From the NCBI GenBank assembly GCA_037176885.1, contig JAWWNJ010000046.1, forward strand, positions 1,526,092 through 1,590,091: a stretch of 64,000 nt of DNA, read 5' to 3'. Every line of letters begins with the position of its first letter. The stretch's first letter is position 1. The position numbers were made by a program, and so were the translations under genes. Below the pieces are notes generated by a model that had not been told where the DNA came from, did not search any database, and saw only the letters and a list, made by a program, of their open reading frames with translations. This DNA is from Favolaschia claudopus. Its lineage: Eukaryota > Basidiomycota > Agaricomycetes > Agaricales > Mycenaceae. Positions 45,691 to 57,903 of this stretch are shown here, one piece after another.

Positions 45691-46302
45691 GAAAGACGAG
45701 GGTATTCAACGCAGCAAACGCCAGAGCACAGTCAGAGCACGCAGACACAGCCGGAGTAAATTGACGATTTCGAAGAAGATGAATTTGTTTCCGAGAGAGA
45801 TAGACTGGTCGTATCATCGAAATCCCCGCGCACAAATCTTGTTCCAGAACAAATTCAATCGACTGCGTAGAATTTCTGGCGACAAGGCAGGGTCTTGCAA
45901 ACTTGGGTCAAAGCCTAAACAGCTTACTGCTTGACATAACAGCTAGTGTCCGAAAGCAATTCAGTCTCCAGGGACCATGATAATGAGATGGTATTATCGA
46001 CTGGCATTGGTATGGTGAGAACTCAAGAAATACGAGCGACAGCACGTCGTGGTTGAGAACGAAAGCAAAGCAGCCACGGTTCCTTGGCAGTTGCCATCTT
46101 GGCGCATCAAAGCTTTAGGGCCGGTCAGTACGCGACCACCTGACTGAAACAGCGATTCAACAGCTCCCGCTGTCGGTCTCGGTATGGACTGGGCTCCCTC
46201 TCAACACTAATAAGTTGTTATCATGTCATTATCGTGTTCCCGACGGGTATTAAATATACAATAAAAGGGCTGGTGATACTCAGGGTGTTGCATTTTCTCG
46301 CT

Positions 46303-47351
46303 TCAAACCGACGCCAACCGTCGTTCACTTACGAGCGGATGATCCGTGAGAATGCGCACAGACACAGTGAAGAGTACGCACCCGTTCCCATTACCCAGCA
46401 GCTCCTCAAAACGTTCTCGAAGTCTGGTGAGAGCTGGGTCGTGTTCATTCCCAGTCACCGTTCCATAGTCCATCATGAGGATTTCACACTCTCTTATCAA
46501 CTGATCCAAGTCCTTGACTCGAGTGATGCTCAGTTCCGGTTCATTCGACCCTCGTGCCCGCGCAAGATAGGACGCGACAAGAGTGGTCATGCCGCCTATT
46601 TTATTACTTGTCAATAAGGAACGCGAGCAGCAGTGAGTGTCGCGCACCCAGTACAGACGTTGCAATAGACGTCTAATGAAGGCTGCTTAGACAATTGCTA
46701 CTTTTCCACACAGCCAGCACGCACCGACCGACCCGTAGTTGCTGCCGCCACACCCGTAGTCAATGCACCGAAAAGCACTTGTAGACCAATCGCAATCTGC
46801 AGAACATATTTGACTTTCTTGAATTGACCACATACAAAACGCTCACATTCAACGCATACCCAGTTAGCCTTGCTTTGAGTTCGCATCTTATTCGTTCTGA
46901 CTTGGCATGTTCGAGAGTAGGCTCAATTCGCTCTTGTATCGTTCTCGAACGCTATCATTAGAATGGGTGAGTCGGTAGCGGCCATGAAAGGGCATTCGCA
47001 TTTGAAGCGTACATGCTCTGCCCTTGTCTCTGTCCAGTGAGATTGACGACCTGTGCCAGCAGTGTTCTGCCTTTGGTAATCCGGCCGGCGGACAGCGGAT
47101 GCTGGCGCGTCGGGGTAATAGCTAGACTGCGCCGTCATTGGCGGCGACGTTTGGGCACGTTGGGGAAGTCTGAGCAGCAAGGGCGACGGATCGCTTATCC
47201 GGTCTGCTACTAAGTCGTATCCACCTCCATCCACAGACGCAGATAACGGTTGAGGGGATTGAGGCCTCGAAACGCGGACGGGATCGGCGACGGGATTGCT
47301 CGACGATGCATGCTCCAGATCCTGGGTTTGTGAGCCGTGGCTGGCAGACAT
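46303..47351 (-). CDS. Fungal SLATT-domain membrane protein
   Basis: Starts at Met 47351 (MSASHGSQTQDLEHASSSN) with a long disordered N-terminus. After short introns it reads TIQERIEPTLEHAKSERIRC, ELKARLTGYALN, then transmembrane helix IAIGLQVLFGALTTGVAAAT, and after another intron GGMTTLVASYLARARGSNEP, ELSITRVKDLDQLIRECEIL. This is the SLATT_fungal pattern (SMODS and SLOG-associating two-TM effector domain): two helices followed by a conserved cytosolic helix with the ARARGSNEPE motif. The exon between the helices and the very C-terminus (around LLGNGNG, perhaps followed by another exon) are not fully resolved. In bacteria, SLATT proteins are predicted pore-forming effectors of nucleotide-signal defence systems; the fungal role is unknown. 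Confidence 0.7.
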
Positions 47352-47959
47352 GGATGGGAATGCTGATGGAGCAGAGTGAGAGCTCGTGTATTTGGAAGCT
47401 CACGAGGTTCAGGTAATTATATCTTTGTAGACAGCCAACCTGGGCAAAGGCGTGAACGAGCGCATGGGCTCTGCGCGCGCTAGAATGCTTCCAAGAACAA
47501 CAACAAAGTTACATACTCCCAGATGACAGCGGCGCCGGTGCGTCAAGTACTCCGGGTTCCTCGATCGTAAATGTCGGCAAGACCAAGAAAAGGATTGCGA
47601 ATGACGCGGCAGAAACGACTGGTTGGCTGGTAGAAAAATGATAGACGGTGGAGACCTTATGGCTTATAGGAAGCAAGACCTTAAAAATAACGTTCAAGTC
47701 ATCGCAAAGTCCAAATGCCGACTGGAGGGCGTAAGAGATCAAAGGACTCACACATGAAGGTGATTTGAACAAATGGAAACAAGGCACACAGCGAGGAACT
47801 CAAAACAGAAGCCCAAAACTATAGTTTGAAGATGCGCCTTGAACCCCAGACTTAAGACGCCGAAATTGCATTCCAGAACTACACTTGTACTGTTCAATTT
47901 CTTTTCGTCAGCTGTCCGTCGTTATTTTGGATCCCGACAGGTCCCAACAACACATCAGC
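47352..47959. other. Intergenic, no gene seen
   Basis: Upstream of the SLATT gene and of the small gene at 47960. The minus-strand frame 47509-47787 has hydrophobic stretches but no start context or domain. It probably contains both promoters. Confidence 0.35.
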
Positions 47960-48182
47960 ATGCCAGTTTCTGGTGCGTAGTTCTTAGTAGCGGCGTCGCG
48001 GGTCTAATCATTAGATTCTATAAGCTCGGGTAGATTACAACGGGTCTTACTTACTTGTCAAGATCGACCGTCAACTTGAAGCTCTGGTTCAGAAGAATCC
48101 CTGTCCCTTTGCAGATGCCGTGGCATTATGCAGTTCTGTAGGCGGCAAATGGTTCACATGCGCGGAATTAAATTCGGATTAG
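47960..48182 (+). CDS. Tiny two-exon gene, 53-residue protein
   Basis: Exon 1 (47960-47972, 13 nt) ends at a GTGCGT donor; exon 2 (48034-48182) follows a TAG acceptor and ends with TAG. The product begins MPVSDYNGSYLLVKIDRQLE and continues ALVQKNPCPFADAVALCSSV, then GGKWFTCAELNSD. It has three cysteines, a probable amphipathic helix around VKIDRQLEALVQ and no signal peptide. I recognise no family. Support comes from the clean splice, the globular composition and codon use; it could also be the 5' part of a longer gene. Confidence 0.45.
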
Positions 48183-48993
48183 TACCTCTCAACCTAGAAT
48201 AATGCTGCTGTGACTTTCAAGTGAGCATCGGCCAAACATCGGTGTCAGAAATTCCAAGGACCGAGACAGAAGGTGGAAGACTGGACCCGAGTCAAAGTCG
48301 CGGGTGAATGGTCAGCAGCCACCAGGATTCGGTGCAGCCTCTCATGCAGCTGTCGGACCGAGTCGGAAAAAAGAGGCTACACAGTCTGCTACAGTCTGGT
48401 GGAGTGTGACTCAGACAATTCTCGATACAAACGAAATTTAGGTCGCTATAGAGCATCATATTGAAGCAGAGACTCAGCAAAGTTTCATTACAGCGCGCAA
48501 GCAGTAGAGAGCGACGCCGACAGTAGCCGATAGTGTGGTTGAGGTGAAGAGGCTGTGCACATCACTTTACTAGCATTTGTACAGCTCCTTCTATGAAATT
48601 TCCCAATGCGTCCGCGATTTTTGATCGGAATCAAAAAGTCGACCCATCATCCTGCCATCACCTACGAGCAGTGCGACGAACCGGCCGTGTTCTTTGGACT
48701 GCCGTTCTTGCTGGGCGAAAGATATCGTTTCTTGCGAATACAATAAACCGTCAACTGACCGCGCTCAGATGTATGACGTTGATTATTTGCAACCTTCTCC
48801 AAAACTCAAGTTCCACCTGGGACTCGTCGATTCTAGTTCCTTCCCTCCAAGCTCTCGTCATGGATGATCATTCTAGTCGCTTCATAGTAATAGCCATTCT
48901 ACATGCTTCCTCGACGTCATGGCAAGCTCATACTGAAGCTGAGACCTATAAATTGGCTCGAGTGCAAGCTGAACGCGACATAAATCTATCATC
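48183..48993. promoter_or_regulatory. Intergenic, upstream of HAM1-like copy 2
   Basis: No gene is supported. TATAAAT at 48947-48953 lies 47 bp ahead of the ATG at 48994, matching the spacing of the paralogue. The frame at 48593-49126 overlaps the gene in another phase and is a shadow. Confidence 0.5.
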
Positions 48994-51531
48994 ATGGAAA
49001 AAATCTCCTCCGTTATCGCAGCGATCGAAGCAGGAAAGCTCCCTTCTACTGAGCAGCTCGACACACTCGATGACTGGCTCACGCATTCTGCAATTCCGGC
49101 CGTTGAGCCCAACGAGGTTGCATTAAGCCCACAAGGCCGCACGTTGGCCAGTGACGTTCGCGACGCCCTCATTTCCTACAATCTACTTAACACACACAAG
49201 AACGGTGCGCTCTTTGTCATTTTACCCTCGAGTCGTGTTCTTACATCTCTGCCTAGCCGACAATCAACTGCAAGAGGCCATCTGGCATCTCACCGAAGGA
49301 GACCTCAATAGCGTCATCGAACCGTCGAAGGACTTCTCCGAAAAGACTCAAGTCGAGAGCGACATCAAAGCTGTTCGAAGTTCTCTCCGCACCGTCCTCT
49401 CCATCGTCTGGCAGAATTTCACAGACGGCGGCTTCTTGCCCACCTCTGTCACCTCCTTCTTCCTTCTCACCCTCTCAGATGCCGCGGAGGGCATTCAAAG
49501 CCAGGCGGGGCGTACCAAGAATACCCTCAGAGACTTGGAGCAGGATGTTCAGGAAGGACAGCGCGACAGCCTTGGCCGCGATAAGGCTAAACTCGAGGAG
49601 ACGCAGGGTGATAAGCGCGCAGCCTTCGAACGAACCATGGATACCGTAAAGAGTGTCGGTGGTGGGGCCATTGACGCACACCAATCTGCCACTGCCACCG
49701 CCCAGGATCTCAAGGAACGCTCCTCTAATCTTCTGTGGGACTCGTATTTCACGGTAAGCTTTCGCTTTATCTACGGCTAATTTCCCTCTGACCATTGCTC
49801 TCTAGGCCTGCGAGCGTGCCCAAAATGACCCAACCTACCACTCAGCACTCTCTACCCTCTTGAACATAGTGCAAAAATGGATTCACGAGGCTTTCAGAAT
49901 TGTCGAATCCGACAAATCTTTCACTCTAGAAAGTTTGATCGAAGATCCGTCTCCGGAGCAACACGTACACAAAGCACTCGATTCACTCAAAATCTTACTC
50001 GATCGCATCATCAACCCAAACTGCTCTGTCGACGACGTCCTTGGCGCCACCAGGAGTTTCTTCTCTGCCATGCGAGCTAATTCGGATGAATTCAAGGCTT
50101 GGGTAGATGAGGTATGTTCATATGCGATCAATGTACACATATTCGTAACTAATTTCCGCCAAGTTCTTCGCCCATGTTCACAAGAGCCTTGACGACGCTG
50201 AATACCCCGCGTCTGACGAGGCTCGTCGAGTCAGCGAGCGACTTCGCACTCGCCGTCGCGAGTTGCTCGATCCAGAGACAGAGGCGGGACGGGCATGGGA
50301 AATTTTGCAGGAGAAACTGCGGCTGATGAGAGCGGCCGTGGTGGAAGATTCCGACGTCCAGCGCGTGCAGGAGGCACACATCAAGTTAGGGAACGATGTG
50401 AAGGATTCATTCGTGGATGCAGGAGCACAAGCAGTGCTGCAGGGAACGACATGGTTCTGGCGCGATTTGTTCGTCGCGTATGCTCCCGTGAGTTTCATCT
50501 TCCAAATTACCGTCCAACCTTCAATCTTTTTACAGCGTTTCCTTGCAATGCTCAAAGACGTCCCCATCCCGCGCACCGAATATATCGACAACGATCTCGA
50601 GCTCGTCCTCGAGAACATGGACGTCTCCTCCTTCGCCGTCAACCCCTCTCACATCTTCATCCAAAACAGCACCGACGTCGACGTGAAAATGTCGGAAACC
50701 TCCGAGGCCACAACCGGCGTCGGCACCTACACACACATCCGTCTCCAGGCCGTCCAACTAACCCTCAAGGACGTCTCCTTCTACTACAAAGACAAAGACA
50801 AAACCTCCGCCCTCCAGCCCTCCGAATTCACCGGCATCCTCGGCCTGACTCTCCCTCCCCAAGGCCTAGACGTTGACGTCAAGCTCCGCCTCATCCCCCA
50901 CGCAAAAGAACGCAAGGAAAAACGCGGATACTACCGCATCGAAGGGCTCGACGTGCAGATCGCCAACGACGTCAAGCTGACCGTGAAGAAATCCAACCAC
51001 AACGTCATGGTCTCCCTATTCAAGCCCGTCTTTAACAAACGCTTCCGCGAGGCACTCAGCCGCTCGCTCGCGTCGCAGTTCCGCACCCTGCTCGACGGGC
51101 TGGATGGCGTGCTGTGGGATGTCGGGCGCCGCGCGGAGGTGTTTACGGATTCGGGGATGGCGCGCGGGGCGTCGCTTGCTGCGGCGGTGTGGTCGGAGAT
51201 CGGGCATTTGCTGAGGGAGCGCAGTTGGGGGTTGCATGCTACGGGTACGGGTGTGGTTGTTGAGGGAGGGGTTGAACGGGATGCGCCGAAGTTTGCGATG
51301 GGGGCCGAGCCTCAGATTTTGCCGGGCGAGAAGCGCGGGCCGATGGGGACTGCGTCGGAGAGTGTGGAGAGTCGGACCGGAGCGCGTGTTGGCGGTGATG
51401 CGGATGCTCGGGGACGAAGTGCGGGCGATCAAACAACTGGCGCGGTGCAATCATTCAAGCAGAGCCTTGACGAGAAGGTGGCGAGGGAGAAGAGAAACCC
51501 GGGATGGAAGAGTGCCGCGTTCGACTTGTAA
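48994..51531 (+). CDS. HAM1-like protein, copy 2
   Basis: Five exons, 48994-49204, 49257-49753, 49806-50111, 50164-50487 and 50536-51531, give 777 residues. Exons 1 and 2 have exactly the same lengths (211 and 497 nt) as in copy 1. Shared blocks include EAIWHLTEGDLNSVIEPSKD, FLAMLKDVPIPRTEYIDNDL, ELVLENMDVSSFAVNPSHIF and THIRLQAVQLTLKDVSFYYK. The tail is shorter between GPMGTASESVE and VQSFKQSLDEKVAREKRNPG, where copy 1 has an extra repeat-like helix. Both frames are intact, so both copies are probably functional. The last exon changes sharply from C-ending to G-ending codons near 51065. It converges on the farnesyltransferase gene with 151 bp between stops. Confidence 0.8.
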
Positions 51532-51682
51532 TTCTTATGCATTGACATTTACTGTAGCGCTATAACTTTTCGATTTGACTATCATGTACAATACATTGTT
51601 TAACGAAGATTCGATACATGTCGCGCAGATGTACAAAGCAAAGTGTTCAAGAAAGATCTTACAACCTCATCCCGCAAATCAA

Positions 51683-53598
51683 TCACGACTTCCCTGCAGT
51701 TCTGGGCCTCGGTGGAATCTCTTGTCCGTAAAAATGAGCCATCATCCCCTCAGTGTGGGTCACGGTGAGGTTGAAGAGCGGATGAGTTGCATTCTGCAAG
51801 ACGACGGGGTCAGGAAACGATTAAACCTTGAAGTCGAAGAAGAATACGAACCACACGATTATTTGTGCCGCCGACGATAGTTTCCGTGCCCTCCTCCTCT
51901 GTATAGCAAAGCGCAGCCAGATAGGCGAGCTTTCGCGGCTCTTCTTCATGCGGGTCATGATCACTCGTTGCTAAAACGATTCAGGGTCGCATCAGCCAAG
52001 CAAGCTTGAGGGAGGTAGGTGCATCGAAAACGCACACTTCCAAGCATCAAGCAGCTGCTGGCGTCTGGCGGTCGAGGGGAAGACCTTGTGTTGAGCGGAA
52101 GAAAGGCCAGCGAGGCAGGAGAGTGTGTGGTAGGCGTCTGCGTGCCTGGGGTATGATGTAAGTACCTCAGTGCCCGACCATGCGATGTAATTATAAGTAA
52201 GAGGAGGAGGAAGAGGAACTCACTTTGGTGGTTTGTCTCGCAATCCACCTGCGGGGTGTTGACCAGCCAAGAGGATGTATTCCTGCAAAGCTTTCCGGTT
52301 CATCAAAGAATCTTGAAACGACGATTAGAGCGATGAATCGAGAGAAGATAACCATGGGATCCGCACCGTCGATGTCAGCCCAGTTCTTGTCATCGTCCTG
52401 CTTCCCAGACGGCGCAGCAGGGACAGCAGCGGGATTGATTCCGATTGCCTCAAGAAGCGCAAACGCGCCGCCGACCCACCACGAGTAACACCCGTCGACG
52501 AGTTTATTCGTGCGGCCTTTGAACCCGCCGAGCTCGACGGGCGTGCCTTGCATTTGCACGAGCCATCGCAGGAGGTTGTTTTTGTTCAAACTCGGGGCGG
52601 ATGTGGATGTAGATGTAGGAGTTGATGAAGGGAGGAAGGGGAGCAGCATTACCCAGGATGCGAGGGCGCAGAAGGTGTATCCGCCGTGGGCTTCGCCGAG
52701 TGGGGGGCGGGGAGTTTGGAGGAGTTGAGGGGGGCTGGATGGGGTGGATGCGGATGGTGGGGCGTAGTAGGGTTGAGAGGCGGAAGAGAAGCCGCCTTCG
52801 TAGGTTTGCAGCGAGGCGACGAACCCCGCGGTGCCTTCTACTAGTTCGGGAGTCAGGATGTCGAGGAGGGTGGCGACGACGAGGAGACAGTAGATTCCGC
52901 TGGCGAGAAATTCGTTGAGGGTCGAACGTCTCCAAATGTTAAGATTGAGTGAAATTAGTACTGACCGTACGTCTACCTCCGAATGATGCGCGACCAAAAA
53001 CGATCCGTCAGGTTGCTTGAGCGACATGAAGAATTTGTACATTTTCTTCCTGTGCGCCATGTCAGCGCGGGGATTTCCACTATCGAATGAAGACCTACCG
53101 GTCAATCTGGTCCCACCCACCGCCCTCACCCGGCTTACCTGCGATCGCCAAAGCACAGACGGACGCGTATGTGGGAAGAAGGTGAGCCGCTTGGTGGGGA
53201 CCTCCGCCGAAGCCGCCCTCGGGATGCTGCCAGGCCATTATAGTGTCTACAGCCCTATCGACGCCAGATCGGCGAGGCCACTACATGAACGCTCCAAACC
53301 CAAAGACTCACTTCTTTCTCGTCCCGGGATCCAAGCCGACTTGCAACACACTGAAGGCCTGCAGAGTCCAAAACATGAGCCAGGGTTGGCTGGCATCCTG
53401 GCTGCTGTATCTGGTGGGGAAGCCTTGTGTGAGGTTGCGTATAAGATATTGCATATGGGCATTCTTGTTGAGGGTTGGGGTCGAAGTCGATGCAGGGTCT
53501 GGTAGATGCTCGAGTAAGATCTTCTCTGTTTCTGTTTGGAGCGAGGAGGTGGGTGTCGGGAAAGCGTCTATGGGGGATGGGCGCATTGTGGAAGCCAT
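51683..53598 (-). CDS. RAM1: Protein farnesyltransferase, beta subunit
   Basis: Starts at Met 53598 (MASTMRPSPIDAFP; a second Met lies four codons on) and ends at TGA 51683-51685. Spliced blocks: YSSQDASQPWLMFWTLQAFS, KAVDTIMAWQHPEGGFGGGP, HQAAHLLPTYASVCALAIAG, KLVDGCYSWWVGGAFALLEA, DAYHTLSCLAGLSSAQHK and a C-terminal exon NATHPLFNLTVTHTEGMMAH. The zinc ligands are Asp and Cys of VDGCYS and His of DAYHT. The VDGCYSWW form, and DASQPW near the start, indicate farnesyltransferase rather than geranylgeranyltransferase. Known role: catalytic zinc-dependent subunit that farnesylates CaaX proteins such as Ras and, in basidiomycetes, mating pheromones. A Pro/Ser/Thr-rich insert near 52580-52760 is unusual. 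Confidence 0.9.
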
Positions 53599-54244
53599 GT
53601 ACAAAGAGAGGAATCCACAAACACGTTCGGCGCGGGTTGAAGTGGTCGTTGAGAACAATAGAACATGATCGGGCAAACAAAGAGCACGGTTTCACTCTTA
53701 GACTGCCTCGACAATGGCATTCATTACATCGAACGATGTATTCGAACTCGGTGTCAGGTAAACGAGGTAAACGAATTATACGATGATTACAGGTGTTTCG
53801 AAGGCTGCGAAATTCCTGTAGAGACAGCGCCTCCGATGAATTGCACAACGAGATACAATGATAAGAGAGGGTCAGTCAGGAGGAGATAAAGAGGGAGAGT
53901 AATCCCTTCTTCAAATTGCAGAGACCACCAAACGATATGTGCGCGAAAGAAAATACAAGTCCAAGATCGGTTTGATGCATGCAGAAATCATTGGGGGAGA
54001 AAGGTGGAAGACTGGAAGTTAAGTTACATAGGCAGGGCACACCAGCACGGTAGCACTGTCGATTAAGTCCCCGAGCTCGATGGTTGAACGTTGAACGTCG
54101 AACGTCGATTGTAAGAGACTCAAGTCAAGGATTGTCGGCCAAACACCTGACAACTCCTTCCTAACTAGGCCCTTCTCTCCCAATTTTTGTTAGAGTCTTG
54201 CTCGCCACGTAGAATCGTGCTTTGCTACCCATAAGTCTGCAGCA
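53599..54244. promoter_or_regulatory. Divergent intergenic region, farnesyltransferase / TyrRS
   Basis: About 650 bp with no supported gene between two divergent starts. The sequence ttgaacgttgaacgtcgaacgtcg near 54086-54110 is a short direct repeat of (t)gaacgt units. Otherwise nothing recognisable. Confidence 0.4.
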
Positions 54245-55876
54245 ATGGCCGACACGGAAGAAAAATACGAAATGATCACCCGGAGGCTGCAGGAGGTTCT
54301 AGGCGGCGATATAATAAAAGCCATCCTCGCTGACGGCCGCCATCCCAAAGGCTACTGGGGCGCGTACTTTGCCTCATATTCCCTCGTATTCAAGGCAATC
54401 TGAAGGCGGTTTCTGTCTGTATTGTAGGCACCGCACCCACCGGCAGACGTGAGTAGCAGCGATAGATCTAACAGAAGAGTCCCATCGATTGAATTTTTGG
54501 GTACCAGCGCACATCGGATATTTTGTACCGTTGACCAAGATTGCCGATTTTCTGCAAGCGGGGGCGGAGGTGCGTTGCCGAACATCGAACCCTCGTATAT
54601 CCGTCTAATTCACGATATATAGATGACGATCTACCTTGCAGGCAGGTCAGCTCTCCACGCCGATAATGCAATCTCACCCTCGTCGCAGACATCCACGCCT
54701 TTCTAGACAACATGAAAGCCCCTCTAGAGCTAGTCGAATACCGCACAAAGTACTACAAGTTCGTCCTCCTCGCAGTCTTCAAATCCCTCGGCATCCCAAC
54801 CCACAAGTTAAAATTCTCCCTCGGCTCCGACCACCAACTCACAAAAGAGTTCAACATGGACAACTACCGCCTCTGCGCAACCGTCACCGAACATGACGCC
54901 AAGAAAGCCGGCGCTGAGGTCGTAAAACAGGTAGAGAGTGCGCTTCTCAGCGGGTTGCTCTACCCGGGGCTGCAAGCCCTCGACGAGCAGTACCTGGGCG
55001 TCGATTTCCAATTCGGTGGTGTCGACCAGGTACAGACTGTTTCCATCTCTCTCTTCCTCCTCCCGTACCAACTATACTGCAGCGCAAAATCTTCACCTTC
55101 GCCGAACTCTACCTCCCCCGCCTCGGCTACACCAAACGCGCCCACCTCATGAACGCCATGGTTCCCGGCCTCGCAGGCGGCAAAATGTCCTCCTCCGACC
55201 CAAACTCCAAAATCGACTTCCTCGACGCCCCCGAAGTCGTCCGCAAAAAGATCAAAGCCGCCTTCTGCGAAGAGGGCAACGTCGCGGAGAACGGCATCCT
55301 CAGCTTCATCGAGGCCGTGTTGATCCCCGTGAGCCAGCTGCGTTTAGAGAACATTAAGCAGGGCGGCGGGATACTAGAGAAGAACGCCCCGGATTTAAAG
55401 CCGTTTGCGAGCGACGACGCACCGGAGGGGACGATCTTTTCGATTGTGCGGGACGAGAAGTTTGGGGGAAGCTCGCATTATAGCTCGTTCGAGCAGTTGA
55501 AGAGTGATTTCGCGGAGAAGAAGTTGCATCCGAAGGATCTGAAGACGACGGTTGCGGATGCGATTAATAGGTTGCTCGATCCCATTCGGAAGTCGTTCGC
55601 GGAGGATGAGGAGGCGCAGAAGATTGAGAAGATGGCGTACCCCGATCCTAATGCGAAGGAGAAGAAGCAGAAGAAGGTATGCACCATTCATTCATCTTTC
55701 GTTGAGTTTCCCTGCTACGATGCTGAGATGTTTCACAGCCGAAAGTGTATCACCCTCCCCCGCCAGGCAAGGGCAAGACTGCTGCCTCCCTCGAGGGTTC
55801 CACCGCCACCGCTGCGCCGAACCCACCCACAGGAGACTCAGCCGAAGACGAGCCCGCCCCCGCTCCAACTGCATAG
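54245..55876 (+). CDS. TYS1: Tyrosyl-tRNA synthetase, cytosolic, copy 1
   Basis: Starts [19 protein letters not shown] and ends at TAG 55874-55876. Class I signatures: PTGRPHIGY (HIGH-type) and [15 protein letters not shown] (KMSKS). Tyrosine-site blocks: [56 protein letters not shown]. The C-terminus is a low-complexity tail ([14 protein letters not shown] to APAPTA), without the EMAP-like domain of animals. Introns fall after YWG, inside GRP, after GGVDQ and after EKKQKK, among others. The first intron has no GT donor in the required phase; the best fit is a GC donor. Known role: charges tRNA-Tyr in the cytosol. A second copy lies at 63063-64000. Confidence 0.92.
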
Positions 55877-56068
55877 CAATTACATGTATTTCCGTCATGT
55901 CGATGTCTAATAGCAATTTACTCCCCCACACTTACACTTACAGATGCTTACAATTTGAATACACAGTCGAATTGTAAGGAGGGTTGTAATATTCAGTTAC
56001 AATGTAGATGTTGTAGAAACACAATGGGTCAGTCAGTATGTTATTATTACAGTAACATGCAACCTCCG

Positions 56069-57903
56069 TCACCGCTGTTGTCGCTGCTGCCCACCCGTGC
56101 TATCACGCGGCCTTCGGGGGTCAATGCGCACGTATTCGCTGTCGTCCCCAATCCCGATCGCAGACCCATCTTTGGAGACCGCAGCATATGCCTAGACGGC
56201 CCATGTAAACGAACAATGTACATGGCAATGCGAAATGAAGAAACAACTCACCTCCCCGAGTATCTGCAACGCCACCGCCCTGAGAATCGATTTCTCCCGC
56301 GAAATGCTAGGGTCCTCCAAAACGCGTTCGCACGTCTCACGCAAAACCGACTCGATTTCGAGCTTTGCGCCTTTGAAAAGGGCTTGCAGCCCTTTCTCGG
56401 CAGCCTGCTCCTCGAGCTTCTGTTTAGCTTCGGGGCTCATGTTGCCTGCGCGTTCCGCTGCTTGGATCTGGTCGAAAACGGCCTTGAGCTCGATTGCAGA
56501 GCGTACGGTGGAGACGCTATTATAATCAGTGAAGAGGCGTTAACATTAATGCTAGATTCAAGTTGGGGCTGACTACGCACGTTTCGCTGAAGATGTGATA
56601 CTTGCCCTGAACATTATGTAGCCATCCACCGACGCCCAGGAAGGTCTGACTTGTTGCTAGGTGGTGCTTGGCTTTTGAAACGTATACAAAACCAATGGCC
56701 TGCAGTAGCTCGACGCCGTACGACTCTTGCTTGAGTTGACTATTTTTCGACTCAGCAAACAGCATTTGAAACGTCGAGACACGAATTGAGATAGAAAAAA
56801 CTCACTCTGCCTCTAACGCGCTTATCGTCTTCCAACTCGCAGTCACATCCGGGTCGTTCGGCCCCGTCGCCGATTCAGTGAATATACTCAACTTCCGATC
56901 CAAATTCTCCACCAGCTTCTGCACACGCTCCTCCCTCGCCTTCGCCTTCTCCGCAGACCGCGCCCGGTCCTTCATCTCCTTCGCCGCTTTCTCCTCCTCG
57001 CTCAACACCGGTCGCCCCTTTGCATCGAGTATCCGTGTGCCGGCCTTCGCCGCCTCCTCCGCCTCCGCCTCGTCGGCTTCTTGCAGCGCGGCTTTCATGT
57101 CGCGCGCGAGACTGATGACGCCGAATATGGGCTCGAAACGGGCGCCGCCGAAGATCGCGCCGAAGACCTCTTCGGGGTCGACGAAGCCGCCTTCCGGTGC
57201 GCTTTCCTTTGGTCCATATTCGTTGTATTTCCGCCGCAGCGCGTCGTCTGAGAGGGTCTGTGTCGACGACGGATTACACAAGCCGTATAGAAACAAGTAT
57301 TAAAAAACACACCTGATATGCGATAGCAATTTCCTTGAAACGCTCTTCTGCATGTGGATCTATACGGGCGTTAGAACAGAACAGTATGGCGAATTCATCC
57401 CGCCTCATTACCGTCGGGATTTTTGTCGGGATGGTGTTTGATTGCTTGTCGGCCTGCAATAATATTTAGAGTCAGATTATACAGCATTCCTGAGCCATAG
57501 ACTGCGCACGATAGGCTTTCTTGACCTCCTCCGTCGTCGCCTGTGGTGTTATGCCAAGGATATCATAGTAGCCCGTTTCGAGCGGCCGCTCTTGAGTCCC
57601 AATCTTCCGCCCTTTCCTAGCCGCACTTGACGGTGTCTGCGAACCGTTGGTGTTGTTGCCCGCGCCGGAAGACGACGACGAGGGCCCGCCGGCAGAAGAA
57701 GAAGGAATCTGCGTCGAATAGAAAGCATGTTGGATAATATTTTCGCAATTGAAACATCGGATGCGCAGGAGCGTCCCGGGTCGAGGATGGGGATTCGGAA
57801 CGGGAAACTCCAGCGCGGATTTGCATCTGGGGCATCCCGAGATTATTTGGATGTGCGGGATGACGGGTCGTGAGGGGAGGGTGGGAGGGGAGGCGGAGGA
57901 CAT
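56069..57903 (-). CDS. DnaJ protein with DnaJ-X domain (Caj1/Djp1 type)
   Basis: Starts at Met 57903 (MSSASPPTLPSRP); an in-frame Met at 58038 would add an arginine-rich, presequence-like stretch but is less likely. An N-terminal zinc-finger-like block (ISGCPRCKSALEF with RIRCFNCENI, two CxxC pairs) precedes the J-domain GYYDILGITPQATTEEVKKA, then AIKHHPDKNPD with the HPD motif, then FGAIFGGARFEPIFG. The DnaJ-X domain follows (YGVELLQAIGFVYVSKAKHH, LGVGGWLHNVQGKYHIFSET, ILRAVALQILGE). The final exon ends at 56069. Yeast relatives act as Hsp70 co-chaperones in protein import to peroxisomes (Djp1). The CxxC pairs ahead of the J-domain are an addition compared with the yeast proteins. Confidence 0.88.
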
